From CBDUVZ01 sp965370805 (GTDB lineage: Bacteria; Hydrothermota; Tepidihabitantia; Tepidihabitantales; Tepidihabitantaceae), in assembly GCA_965370805.1 (NCBI GenBank), contig CBDUVZ010000042.1, positions 1 to 22,588 of the forward strand: a stretch of 22,588 bases of DNA, written 5' to 3'. Below the pieces are notes generated by a model. It had not been told where the DNA came from, searched no databases, and worked only from the letters and a program-made list of their open reading frames with translations. The translations under genes and the position numbers were made by a program. Positions 1-8,055 of this stretch are shown here, piece by piece (the stretch's first letter is position 1; every line of letters begins with the position of its first letter).

Positions 1-47
1 CTAATGTACTCATGGAGCCGCAGCCATTTTCAACTAGGAAAGGGACA

Positions 48-167
48 ATCTCGGAAGAAATGTTGCCGGAAAACTTGTCCAGAGACTTCTCGAAGGACTT
101 GCCGGAAGACTTGGAAGAAGTGTTGTCACAAGACTTGCCAGATGACCTGCCAGGGGTCTTTTCACAG
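48..167. repeat. 12-bp-period degenerate tandem array (array 1)
   Basis: Nine or ten consecutive 12-mers can be laid out without an indel. The clearest phase runs from 60 to 167 with a consensus near GACTTGCCGGAA on the plus strand. Read in one frame the units give tetrapeptides such as DLPE, DLEE, DLPD and DLPG. No start signal or family match supports translation, so I call it a repeat array. It shares its period, but not its consensus, with the arrays at 11,569-11,892 and 12,110-12,480. Confidence 0.65.
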
Positions 168-364
168 CATTCCAACCAACCCGCCATGACCCGCACCCAA
201 AAGTCCCTACCCGAACCCGCCACCACCAAGTCAATCAGCGGATTGCGATATGCAGTGGGCGGTATGAGGTCAGCGGACCGCTGTCAATCACGCACGCCTC
301 CACAACCCCGAAAACAGATGGCTGACAAGTTAGCCTTAGTGAGCCGGGTCAAGTCCACTGCAGA
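168..364. other. Non-coding flank left of the defence cassette
   Basis: No convincing gene is seen between array 1 and the 90-residue gene. The only structures are small palindromes: CAGCGG and CCGCTG around one central base near 271-283, and CAATC/GATTG near 232-245. None has a following T-run in the direction of transcription, so I do not call a terminator. Anything to the left lies outside the window. Confidence 0.4.
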
Positions 365-637
365 CTAACCCTTGGCGAGCTTTGCCTCATAGATTGTGGC
401 GCGTTTCAACTGAGTATAGACGCAGAGACCTACCGCAGCGCGCTTTCCCTGTGTGGTAGAACGTTTGTAGCCGTTCAGGTGCCCGAGCAATTGCCCGATG
501 CCAAGGTGCAGCTTCAGCGCCTCTTCGAAGCTGATGGTGATGTTGATGGCCTTGGGCGCGTTATCGCCCTGAGGCGGACTGAAGCGGTCTATTGCTACGC
601 TGCCGAACGATTCCTTTTTCTTGATCTGCTGTTTCAT
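365..637 (-). CDS. Small unrecognised protein, 90 aa, last gene of the defence cassette
   Basis: I do not recognise a family. The protein is small, soluble and basic. It has a lysine-rich start (MKQQIKKK), a central stretch NITISFEEALKLHLGIGQLL that looks like a beta strand followed by an amphipathic helix, and a basic C-terminal half. There is no signal peptide or membrane segment. Its ATG overlaps the stop of the preceding DprA-like gene (ATGA, 4-bp overlap), and a strong Shine-Dalgarno AAGGAGG sits 4 nt upstream inside that gene. It is therefore almost certainly translated and coupled to it. Tight coupling suggests a partner or accessory subunit of the DprA-like protein. An antitoxin-like role is conceivable but nothing in the sequence shows it. 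Confidence 0.7.
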   Translation of the reverse strand: MKQQIKKKESFGSVAIDRFSPPQGDNAPKAINITISFEEALKLHLGIGQLLGHLNGYKRSTTQGKRAAVGLCVYTQLKRATIYEAKLAKG

Positions 638-1278
638 CTTGCCTCCTTCATGGCTACGGAACTGACTTCGAATGGCTTCGCCCCGAGCTTCATCAGGTTC
701 TCGTTATGCTTCGTCTCGAACGTGTACAGCGGCTTGCCGGATTCCACGACCTCGCGGCAGAGCTGCTCGGTCTTGCCGCCGGGCGAGGCGTGGGGGACGA
801 GGACGCGACCGGCAAGCGCGGCGACCAACCGGTTGCGTAACTCGGCACGCTTGGAGGACTTGCGCTTCTCCTTCGCGGGGAACGGTGACAGCACAAGTAA
901 CCGGCCGTCTTCCAGCGGCTTCCGCCATTCCTTGGGGATGCGCATAGTCTCGATGCTCCGAGCCGGACAGACGATGATAGGTTGCTTGCCGCGAAGAAGG
1001 ATATCCAGGCATTCCTGCTCCATTGGCGAGTGAAACCCGCTGATGACAGTGACGTTCTTATCCCGTAGCTCCTTCATCAAGTCGAAGGTCTTCAGAATGA
1101 TGTTGCCCGGGCACTTAATGGAACAGAAGAGGGCCAACAGTGGTACGCGAAGCAGACGCACATCCCCGCGTGCAGTACACGCCTGGCCCGCTGCCATGGC
1201 CGAGGTGGTCTCTTTCACACTTGATACGGCGCACACCCGGGCTATTCTACGGTGACTGGAGACGAAGTCCGGCTTCAT
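634..1278 (-). CDS. DprA/SLOG-family Rossmann-fold protein (DNA-processing A-like)
   Basis: The conserved part begins near residue 39 (LLALFCSIKCPG). It continues with VTVISGFHSPME, RGKQPIIVCPARS, RIPKEWRKPL, LLVLSPF, RNRLVAALAGRVLVPHAS and GKTEQLC, the layout of a standalone DprA/Smf-like Rossmann domain. DprA proper loads RecA on incoming single-stranded DNA. The wider SLOG superfamily is proposed to bind nucleotides or nucleic acids in conflict systems. There is no winged-helix or SAM extension, so natural transformation is unlikely to be its job. The first ~37 residues look unlike family members and have no good ribosome-binding site. Translation may start inside, for example at a GTG at 1159-1161, but that site also has poor Shine-Dalgarno spacing. 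The gene overlaps the 90-aa gene by 4 bp and lies 175 bp downstream of the Schlafen/AlbA gene. Confidence 0.75.
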   Translation of the reverse strand: MKPDFVSSHRRIARVCAVSSVKETTSAMAAGQACTARGDVRLLRVPLLALFCSIKCPGNIILKTFDLMKELRDKNVTVISGFHSPMEQECLDILLRGKQPIIVCPARSIETMRIPKEWRKPLEDGRLLVLSPFPAKEKRKSSKRAELRNRLVAALAGRVLVPHASPGGKTEQLCREVVESGKPLYTFETKHNENLMKLGAKPFEVSSVAMKEAR

Positions 1279-1453
1279 GCCGGGTGATTGCTGGACCGCG
1301 GTTTGGCAATCCTATATCTCCGGTTCTCGCATCACATGCCCCCAGCTTCGCGGACCAGTCAACGACAGCACTACCAAAACGTCGTTATTGCGCAAGTCTT
1401 GCAATACCATAACTTACGTTGTGTAGTTACATGGGAATTGTATAGAACTTTGC
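1279..1453. other. AT-richer intergenic spacer with a small palindrome
   Basis: This 175-bp gap separates the AlbA_2 gene from the DprA-like gene and is visibly more AT-rich than the genes around it. It contains the imperfect palindrome GCAAG-T-CTTGC (1392-1402) flanked by ATT and AAT, and a hairpin TGCC/GGCA across the end of the upstream gene. A TATACA-like box is present on the minus strand near 1437-1442, but no good -35 is placed before it. A promoter or operator for the DprA-like gene is possible but unproven. Confidence 0.3.
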
Positions 1454-3154
1454 CTAATTGGCATTCTTTTGTTCCGGCCTATGTAACTCCCAGACTGCGC
1501 CCGAGCCCCGCCTACTTCCGCCAAGGCATACCCTTATGACCTTGTTGCGCCGCAATTCCTGCAGCAAGTTCATCACGTAGGTTCTCTTCTGGTGCTCCAC
1601 CAAGGCGTCGGATATTTTGTTCATAAGTAGCTTATCCAAGTCTGTTCTCTTTGCCGTGCCGTACTTGGCCAGGTAGTCAATGACCACCTTCTTGTAGTAG
1701 GCCTTATCGAACGCTCGACGTTTGATGTAGTCGGCCCGCGTATCGGTCGCGGCCGCCACTTTGGCTGAGACGTAAAGGTTCGGGCGACGACCTTCCACCA
1801 GTCTTCTACTCTTGAGCAACCTGAATTCGTCTTCGGTAAGGACCCGTCGCTTCTGCACCTTGTCCAACAGCATGATGGTAGATAGGTCCAGGTCGGTCCG
1901 TTCCATCAACAGCTGGCTGTATCGCTCATCCAGGATTCTGCCCTGCAGGGTAACTCCCACCCGGTCATGCTGAGACAGATCGTAGTCCGGTAACGGGAAG
2001 AAGCGACCGGCCTGTGTCCGGAACATCTTCTTGATGCCTCCTCCCTGCGTCTCAATCATGTTCAGGTTCACCATGGCCTCGGCCAGGAAGCGATTGCGGT
2101 AGAATTCGGGCGGCGCGTCCCGGTGAATCACGCTCTCAATGTCACCGGGGATGAAGCTGCCCATGTTCGAGAAGCGCAGGCTGGTCGGAGTCTCGACCAC
2201 GTTGATTCGACCGCCCAGTCCGTAGTCCTGATGAGCGATGCAGTTATGTAGCGCCTCACGAATCACCCACGGATCGTACTGACTCATTTCCGTCGGGAAC
2301 AACGTCCCGCTCGGCATTGCACGGAGCGTCAGGTTGCGGATCCGGCTGAGAACCCGGTCGACCTGAAGAATAAGCGGTGCACCGAAATGCGCATAGTCCT
2401 GTTCCTGATTCTTCTCGTCGCGCAGGAGCCACGATATGCGTGCGACGGCCGGAGCCAGAAGCTGTGTCACCTCCGGGCGTCCGAGCAACAAGATCGCGGT
2501 GTTCGTCACCGAACCCCGGATAGTCAGCTTTGCCTTGTTGAGAAAGGTGCCGACTTCCCACTGACGGGCTTCAGCCGCCTGCACTGGATGTTTCACGCCG
2601 AATTGCTTCCGAGCCATCTCGATCGCATCCGGGTCCAAGTCTTGGGGTGACGCGCCCTCACATATCTGTGCCGACCAGTCCCGGCGCAGCACCCAGATGT
2701 CGCGTTCCTTCTCCGGGTGCTGCGCAAGGCTCGTCTTGCACTCGCCCACTCTCACGTATGCCTTTCCGTAGAACTTGACCGGGCGGTCGTGTGCCGCCTC
2801 GACATCAAAAACCACCACGGGTCCATCGGAGTGCGGGACGATGTCCACACGCAGGCTGACCCGAGGTTCCAGCCCCCTCGTCAGCCAGAGCATCAACGGC
2901 TGGCCCTTGTTCCGTTCCTCGTGCGGGTCGTAGGGAGTCCCGACAACTCGGTGCGTGGTGTTCTCGACACCGAAAACCAGATAGCCCCGCAGCATTCCAT
3001 TCAGCGCAGCAGAGTTGGCCGTCGCCGAGAGGTACTCACCCGTCTCCTGCGGTGCACAGGCCTTGCCTTTGAACTCAAACCACTCGGTCTCGTGCGGCTC
3101 CCGCCGCAAACGGTCTATCAGGGCTACAAGCTCAGGCTTGGCCTGTTGCGTCAA
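1454..3154 (-). CDS. Schlafen AlbA_2 domain / ATPase-like DNA-binding regulator
   Basis: This 566-residue protein has the architecture of the common AlbA_2 plus HATPase_c_4 family. Residues ~15-130 carry the Schlafen/AlbA_2 signature: EWFEFKG, then YLVFGVENTTHRVVGTPYDP, then KFYGKAYVRVG. Residues ~270-400 carry the divergent GHKL-type ATPase region, with REALHNCIAHQDY near 303 and QGGGIKKM near 371. The C-terminal ~150 residues are predicted winged-helix repeats. Such proteins are usually annotated as RNA-binding or transcriptional regulators and are frequent in restriction and defence islands; some Schlafen domains are nucleases. The start is a TTG with AAGGGA 6 nt upstream, and that ribosome-binding site lies in the last codons of a methyltransferase-tail remnant. 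It probably regulates the cassette or acts as a nucleic-acid sensor or effector; the sequence does not decide which. Confidence 0.85.
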   Translation of the reverse strand: MTQQAKPELVALIDRLRREPHETEWFEFKGKACAPQETGEYLSATANSAALNGMLRGYLVFGVENTTHRVVGTPYDPHEERNKGQPLMLWLTRGLEPRVSLRVDIVPHSDGPVVVFDVEAAHDRPVKFYGKAYVRVGECKTSLAQHPEKERDIWVLRRDWSAQICEGASPQDLDPDAIEMARKQFGVKHPVQAAEARQWEVGTFLNKAKLTIRGSVTNTAILLLGRPEVTQLLAPAVARISWLLRDEKNQEQDYAHFGAPLILQVDRVLSRIRNLTLRAMPSGTLFPTEMSQYDPWVIREALHNCIAHQDYGLGGRINVVETPTSLRFSNMGSFIPGDIESVIHRDAPPEFYRNRFLAEAMVNLNMIETQGGGIKKMFRTQAGRFFPLPDYDLSQHDRVGVTLQGRILDERYSQLLMERTDLDLSTIMLLDKVQKRRVLTEDEFRLLKSRRLVEGRRPNLYVSAKVAAATDTRADYIKRRAFDKAYYKKVVIDYLAKYGTAKRTDLDKLLMNKISDALVEHQKRTYVMNLLQELRRNKVIRVCLGGSRRGSGAVWELHRPEQKNAN

Positions 3155-3157
3155 GTC

Positions 3158-3286
3158 CTATCCCTTCTCGTTCCCCGCCCTGCGGTCCATCCGGTACTCG
3201 ATGTCGTAGTTGATGATGAAGTCCAACTCCTCATCCGTGAACCCGTAGTGCTTCGCCAGCACCTGATCGACTTCGTTCAGCCGTCA
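3158..3286 (-). pseudogene. C-terminal remnant of a second adenine-N6 methyltransferase
   Basis: Translated on the minus strand, this stretch gives VDQVLAKHYGFTDEELDF and then IINYDIEYRMDRRAGNEKG before a TAG stop. It aligns residue for residue with the last ~38 codons of the intact methyltransferase (4633-8046; IDQMLAKHYGFTDEELDF, then IINYDIKYRMGRGAGDAKEE). Many differences are silent third-position changes (GAC/GAT, TAC/TAT, CAC/CAT). Just upstream the frame is closed by a TGA at 3284-3286 and no methyltransferase body precedes it. It is a truncated tail, not a gene. It ends 3 bp before the TTG start of the AlbA_2 gene and supplies that gene's ribosome-binding site. Confidence 0.9.
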
Positions 3287-3373
3287 TCATCGGCTGAGAG
3301 GATACCGGCTGCGGGGTGACGGGGCAAGGAGTCTCGCAGGCATCTCCCGGGCGGTTGGCGGTCAGCGGCGGGT

Positions 3374-3398
3374 GGAAAACGGTTAGCGTCACCGTTAC
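3374..3398 (-). terminator. Possible weak intrinsic terminator after the 403-aa gene
   Basis: On the minus strand, just after the stop of the 403-residue gene, the arms AACGGT and ACCGTT are separated by 7 nt and followed by TTCC, giving a short T-run of four across the arm end. The stem is only 6 bp, so the call is weak. If real, it would reduce read-through into the remnant and the AlbA_2 gene. Confidence 0.3.
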
Positions 3399-3417
3399 CC
3401 CCTTCTCGTCGGCGTTC

Positions 3418-4629
3418 TCACTCTTCTACCGCCGGTGCCGCGTGGTGCCTCTTGAACAGCTTCTCGAAGTCCTGTTCAGGGTACGCATCGATTACCCGCT
3501 GGATGAAGTCCTCGTCGACCAGAGAACCGTAGGTCACACCCTTGTACACCAGCACTACATCCATCTCTCGTATCAACCCCTGTGCGGTGGGCATGACGGT
3601 CGTGAGCCGGCTCTCGATGAAGCGAGAGGATTCCGACTCTGTGGGTCTGTCACCCAGCATCCCTCCAGTGAGGCGTCCGGGCGGATTGCGCATAAGGCCC
3701 GGCAGCAGCATCTTCACCAGGCGGACCCTTGATTCTTCCAGTCGCTTCCCCAAGTCCTGGGCAACGGAACTGCGGAACTCCTGCACGTGCTCCTTCAACT
3801 CGTCAACGCGCGCTTTGAACTTGGACTTCTGCGCCCGCAGCAACACGGATCCATACTTCGCTCCCAGACTCCTTAGGAAATGCTGGCGAATCTCCCGCAC
3901 TTCGCGTTCCAGGTGGTCTCCGGACAGCTTCTCACCCTTCTCTATGAGGGCGAACCCGGTTCGTAGCCGTTTCTGCATGTCCTCGTCCGAGGTCAATCTC
4001 AACAGGTCATCGGGGATTGTGACCTTGTGGCTCGAGATGCGACATCCAATAAGACTGAGGTCGACGAACTCGAGCTCCGAGTTGAACACACGCTCGGCTC
4101 GGGCGATATCGAACTTCTTGGGGGGATTCCGCTTCAGGTCCTCGTTGACCCGAGCGAGCTGAGTTGGCTCCACCTTGGTCATGCCGACTTCGCTTTCCGT
4201 GTGCCCCTCTGGCGGACAGACAACCCGGAACAGCTGCTCAGCCTGGGCTCGACCTATGCTCGCCGCATTCGGTGTCTCGTCAGAGTGGCCGGACGCCTCG
4301 ACCAGCAGCGGCGTGGGAGAGAATACCCACCCGTCGCTGTCGCATATCAGTACACCGATTCGGAGCCCGGTCGCGTCCCGAATCGGTATCCCGGCATGCT
4401 GCAGGACGTTGAGCCCGTCCACCGTTCCGTATCCAAGCCGGCATACGTCCGAGGTAGCGTCCACGGTCACGGCTACGCTCTCTGGGCCCAGACGCCGCAT
4501 TGCCTTCACCAGCGCTCCGGCTATCGTTGCATCCAGCCCTGGTGCACCATACACAACGCGCTGCTGGCTGCTGTCAATACGTGCTGCTATGTTGGCTGGG
4601 AACAACCCCACGAAGGTTCTGTCGCTCAT
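3418..4629 (-). CDS. Unrecognised 403-aa protein of the defence cassette
   Basis: I do not recognise a named family. The N-terminal ~120 residues look like a compact alpha/beta domain: RVVYGAPGLDATIAGALV, then ESVAVTVDATSDVCRLGYGT, then LRIGVLICDSDGWVFSPTPL. The strand pattern is reminiscent of a phospholipase-D-like half domain, but no HxK...N motif is present, so any such domain would be inactive. Residues ~160-310 are charged and helical, with likely coiled coil (HLEREVREIRQHFL; RVDELKEHVQEFRSSVAQDL). The C-terminal part has a globular segment ending FIQRVIDAYPEQDFEKLFKRH. There is no signal peptide or membrane helix. A strong Shine-Dalgarno GGAGGAG 6 nt before the ATG overlaps the methyltransferase stop, and the gap is 3 bp. 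This implies co-translation and a role with the methyltransferase, perhaps as specificity, scaffold or helicase-coupling subunit (inference). Confidence 0.8.
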   Translation of the reverse strand: MSDRTFVGLFPANIAARIDSSQQRVVYGAPGLDATIAGALVKAMRRLGPESVAVTVDATSDVCRLGYGTVDGLNVLQHAGIPIRDATGLRIGVLICDSDGWVFSPTPLLVEASGHSDETPNAASIGRAQAEQLFRVVCPPEGHTESEVGMTKVEPTQLARVNEDLKRNPPKKFDIARAERVFNSELEFVDLSLIGCRISSHKVTIPDDLLRLTSDEDMQKRLRTGFALIEKGEKLSGDHLEREVREIRQHFLRSLGAKYGSVLLRAQKSKFKARVDELKEHVQEFRSSVAQDLGKRLEESRVRLVKMLLPGLMRNPPGRLTGGMLGDRPTESESSRFIESRLTTVMPTAQGLIREMDVVLVYKGVTYGSLVDEDFIQRVIDAYPEQDFEKLFKRHHAAPAVEE

Positions 4630-4632
4630 GAG

Positions 4633-7600
4633 TTACTCCTCCTTCGCATCCCCCGCCCCACGGCCCATGCGGTACTTGATGTCGTAGTTGATGATGAAAT
4701 CCAACTCCTCATCCGTAAACCCATAATGCTTCGCCAGCATCTGGTCAATCCGGTCTATGATACCGGTCTTGCTCTTCCTTGGGTAGAACTCCTGATACTC
4801 AATCTGCCCGGTTTTCAACGATGTCTTCTTGAGCATAGCCGAGTTGGTCCGGTAGTCGACCATCAGCCTACTACAAAGGCGACCCAAGGCACTGCTCTCT
4901 GCCGAAGCGAATCCGTCGACGCCGACAGGAAACTCCCGCAGATCTATGGGGTTCAAGTCACGGCCGTTGGTGGTGAGCATGAAGTACCAATAGAATAGCG
5001 TGCTACTGAGTACGGCAATGGCGCTGTCCCGTTGCGCAGCCGAGCCAAAGTACAAGTAGTTCTCGCGACTGGACACCGACTTCTTGCCATTCAGGACAAA
5101 CCGGGGCTGGAAGTCAGTGTATATCTTCCAGTATCTGCCGCCACCGATGCGGTAGTAGATGCGCGTGGATGACCGCTTGACGAAGGAAGACCCGAGGCGT
5201 CCAGGCAACGTTTCCAGCTTCTCTACAATCGCCCTCTCCAGGCCTGAACTGATCTTGGGCAACACATATGGCCTAAGAGGCCGTCCGGCGTTCTCGTACA
5301 CGATCCGCTGAAATAGGACGCCGCGTTCTTCGCTCGCCCATTTCGTAAGCCCAGTAGAGAACACAGAGCTGTCGTTGGTGCCGTTTCTAACAACTGCGAT
5401 TGTAAGCAGGACTTCTGCCCCGGTGAAGAGCTTGCTGGGCCGTTCCGCATAGCTGCTTAGCCACGCTGTCCGCCTTGGACCGTTCACGAACGCCTGCGCC
5501 GAGGCCATCCTCTGCGTGCATCCGAAGCTAATTGGCAAGACCAGACAGAAGCAACCCTGCCGTCTCAGCAGGCCGAACGCCCGCTCAACAACATAAGCAT
5601 AGAGATTGCCGCACTCAGCTGTCGCGTAGCCCTTGATCGAGTATTCATCACGAACCTTGCTGTACTCAACGAAAGGCGGGTTGCCGATGATGACGTCGAA
5701 TCCGCCGGATTTCATGATGCCGTGAAACTCGACGAACCAGTGAAACGGCTTGTGGGACTTGAGCCACGCGCGGAAGGCCGCCTGTGTCTTTACGTTCTTC
5801 TCGGCAAACCAGCGGGCCAGATACGGACTGAGCTCCTGATTCACAGCGTCCCGCTGAGCCTCAACTTTCTTCTTGTCGCCCTCCGGGACTGCCTGGCGCT
5901 TCTCCGTCTCGAGTTGACGCTTGCGGAACACATCGAAGGCCTGCTGCAGGTCCTCAAGACGAACCCGGATGTTGGCAAGCGCGTCCTCATGCTCGCCGTA
6001 AACGAACCCCGTCTGCTTCACAGTCTCGGTCTTGTATAGAGCCTGAGCGACATCCGATTCCGTCGCATACCCCACCAGCGTGTTGCCGGCCCGGATGTTG
6101 AAGTCGATGTCAGGCAAAGGCTCGATGCCTAAGTTGTCCTTGTTCGGGTCAGGCTCAACTTGGGCCGCGAGCTTGAGGAAGAGCCGGAGCTTGCATATTT
6201 CGACCGCCTCGTCCATGATGTCCACGCCGAACAGGTTATTGATGATGATGGACTTGAACACGAAGTACTTGCGGCTCGTGTGCCGAGATACCCGCTCCAG
6301 GACATCCCTGAAATCTTTGTATTTGTCGGCTCTGTGTTTCTTGCCTGAAGACTCCAGTTCATCGAGGAACGTCTGCATCCGGTCCAGGCAGGCCTCGTAC
6401 AGGACTTCGAGGATGTTCAGGGCCGCGAAGAGGAACGCACCTGAGCCGCAGGCCGGGTCCAAGACACTGATGCCGGATTCCGGCTTCAGGTTGGACTTGT
6501 CCGGCACCCTGCCGGCAATCGCTCGCCAGACCGCACGCAGCAGTTCCGGGCCTTCGCTTTGCTCGACAACGTCCTGCGCGAACTGACAGATGTCCAGGTT
6601 GTACGTAATCAGGTCGTTGATGTCCCTGGTTTCACCTGCAGCCAGCTTCTGTCTGAGTTCCAGGCAGCGCGTGCGTCGGGCAACGTATTCGCGCCAGGTC
6701 TCAGTCGGTAGTGTCAGCTTGTTGCCGTCGTCGTCCAGCAATTCGGCATCTCCCAGGTTGTACCGTTTGTCGAACATCCGGGCTTTGGGGTCGTGCATGC
6801 CTTTCTGGACGAAATCGGGCAAGCGCGACTCGGGAATGACATCGCCGGCCTTGTCTATCACACCTTTCCTGACCGCATCGTAGATGTACCGGTCCGGGTC
6901 AGTCTGCAGTAACCGCCAGACCGACTGTTCACCTTCAAATGCCACCCTGCACTTATTCCGGGCCATGTCGAAGATGCGGGGAACCACCGTATTCCGGGAG
7001 ATATACCCGGTGATGTCCTCTTTGGTGTAGTACGCGCCCATCTGCTTCTGGTTGATGTACTTCTCAAAGATGTACCCGAGCACGTCCGGGTTGATTTCGT
7101 TGTCGTTGCGCAGGGGGTGTTCGTCCAGATGCCACTGGTACTGATCGAAGAATGCGAACAGCTTGTCGAAGGCCGCATCGGTAATCCTGATTTCCTTGCC
7201 GTACCGATCTTCGATTTCATGAACCTGAAATATCCCACCATTGAGATATGGCACTCTGCCAAGGAGCTTCCTGGTAGCGGCTGAACGGTCTTCTTCTTTG
7301 CGGGCGAAGCCCTTGAAGAACAGCGCACACAGGAACCCGCGGTAGAACCGGTCCTTGCCGCGCTGCTTGCTCTGAACCAGCCTGTCGCGCAGGTAGTCCG
7401 GGTTGCTGTTCAGGAACCCCTTCTTCTGGACGAAGTAGATGAACATCAGCCGGTTGAGCATCACCGATACGTACCAGCGGTGCATGTCTTTGTCCGGGAT
7501 GCCCTTGATGAACACAAGGAACGCATCGTGTTCTGTCTTGAACTGGCCATAGAACCGCTTGGTGACACGCTCGACGTCAAACGCAGTTCGGACCCGGCTC

Positions 7601-8046
7601 GTCACGTCCCGGATTGCGATGCCAGCTTCCTCCTCCAGGCTGAAAGCCACAGCCTGCAGCTTCTGAAGCAGGGCTTCACCCGACTGATTCGGATAGAGCG
7701 TGTGCTCACGGCATGCAGCTGGCCTGCCGGGTTCGCGTTTCACCCATTGCCAGACCTGGGTTCCCTTGTCCTTGTCCACAAACACGAGGATGTGCTCGTG
7801 GACGAGCTTGACTACCTGCCGTTCGATCTTGAGCCGGGTCTGGTAGTCCGGCGAAGCATCGGCGTCGCGCGGCGTGCAGACCAGGACAGCCATGCCGTGC
7901 TTTTCGGCGACACCGGCAAGACCGAACTTCTGTCCGTCGACCGACACTTCTGTCTTTGTCCGGAGCGTATCCCAGCCCAGCTCTTCGATGAACAGCGACT
8001 CGAAATCCAGGGCCTTGAGATATTCCCGAGCTCTGGCAAGGTCCAT
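4633..8046 (-). CDS. Large adenine-N6 DNA methyltransferase, Eco57I/DrmMI/PglX-like
   Basis: At 1137 residues this is the size of Type IIG/Eco57I-like, PglX and DrmMI enzymes. The SAM-binding motif I (VLDPACGSGAFLFAAL) lies near residue 531 and the catalytic NPPF (DVIIGNPPFVEY) near 787, so it is expected to transfer a methyl group from S-adenosylmethionine to N6 of adenine. Residues 1-170 form a separate domain (HILVFVDKDKGTQVWQWVKR) without a clear PD-(D/E)XK nuclease motif. Residues ~200-350 contain the family's ALFFKGFARKEE and VLGYIFEKYINQKQMGAYYT segments. The last ~200 residues are a probable target-recognition region ending in HYGFTDEELDFIINYDIKYR. It starts 9 bp after the helicase stop and ends 3 bp before the 403-aa gene, so the three genes form one unit. 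It probably marks self DNA for the helicase-linked defence. A diverged copy of its last ~38 codons lies at 3158-3286. Confidence 0.93.
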   Translation of the reverse strand: MDLARAREYLKALDFESLFIEELGWDTLRTKTEVSVDGQKFGLAGVAEKHGMAVLVCTPRDADASPDYQTRLKIERQVVKLVHEHILVFVDKDKGTQVWQWVKREPGRPAACREHTLYPNQSGEALLQKLQAVAFSLEEEAGIAIRDVTSRVRTAFDVERVTKRFYGQFKTEHDAFLVFIKGIPDKDMHRWYVSVMLNRLMFIYFVQKKGFLNSNPDYLRDRLVQSKQRGKDRFYRGFLCALFFKGFARKEEDRSAATRKLLGRVPYLNGGIFQVHEIEDRYGKEIRITDAAFDKLFAFFDQYQWHLDEHPLRNDNEINPDVLGYIFEKYINQKQMGAYYTKEDITGYISRNTVVPRIFDMARNKCRVAFEGEQSVWRLLQTDPDRYIYDAVRKGVIDKAGDVIPESRLPDFVQKGMHDPKARMFDKRYNLGDAELLDDDGNKLTLPTETWREYVARRTRCLELRQKLAAGETRDINDLITYNLDICQFAQDVVEQSEGPELLRAVWRAIAGRVPDKSNLKPESGISVLDPACGSGAFLFAALNILEVLYEACLDRMQTFLDELESSGKKHRADKYKDFRDVLERVSRHTSRKYFVFKSIIINNLFGVDIMDEAVEICKLRLFLKLAAQVEPDPNKDNLGIEPLPDIDFNIRAGNTLVGYATESDVAQALYKTETVKQTGFVYGEHEDALANIRVRLEDLQQAFDVFRKRQLETEKRQAVPEGDKKKVEAQRDAVNQELSPYLARWFAEKNVKTQAAFRAWLKSHKPFHWFVEFHGIMKSGGFDVIIGNPPFVEYSKVRDEYSIKGYATAECGNLYAYVVERAFGLLRRQGCFCLVLPISFGCTQRMASAQAFVNGPRRTAWLSSYAERPSKLFTGAEVLLTIAVVRNGTNDSSVFSTGLTKWASEERGVLFQRIVYENAGRPLRPYVLPKISSGLERAIVEKLETLPGRLGSSFVKRSSTRIYYRIGGGRYWKIYTDFQPRFVLNGKKSVSSRENYLYFGSAAQRDSAIAVLSSTLFYWYFMLTTNGRDLNPIDLREFPVGVDGFASAESSALGRLCSRLMVDYRTNSAMLKKTSLKTGQIEYQEFYPRKSKTGIIDRIDQMLAKHYGFTDEELDFIINYDIKYRMGRGAGDAKEE

Positions 8047-8055
8047 CGCCGTGAC

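Noticed and set aside
365..1278. Toxin-antitoxin pair
   Set aside because: The larger protein is a DprA/SLOG-type Rossmann protein and the small one shows no antitoxin DNA-binding motif.
1392..1402. Operator palindrome GCAAG-T-CTTGC
   Set aside because: Too short and isolated to claim as a site; no matching copy was noticed near other promoters.
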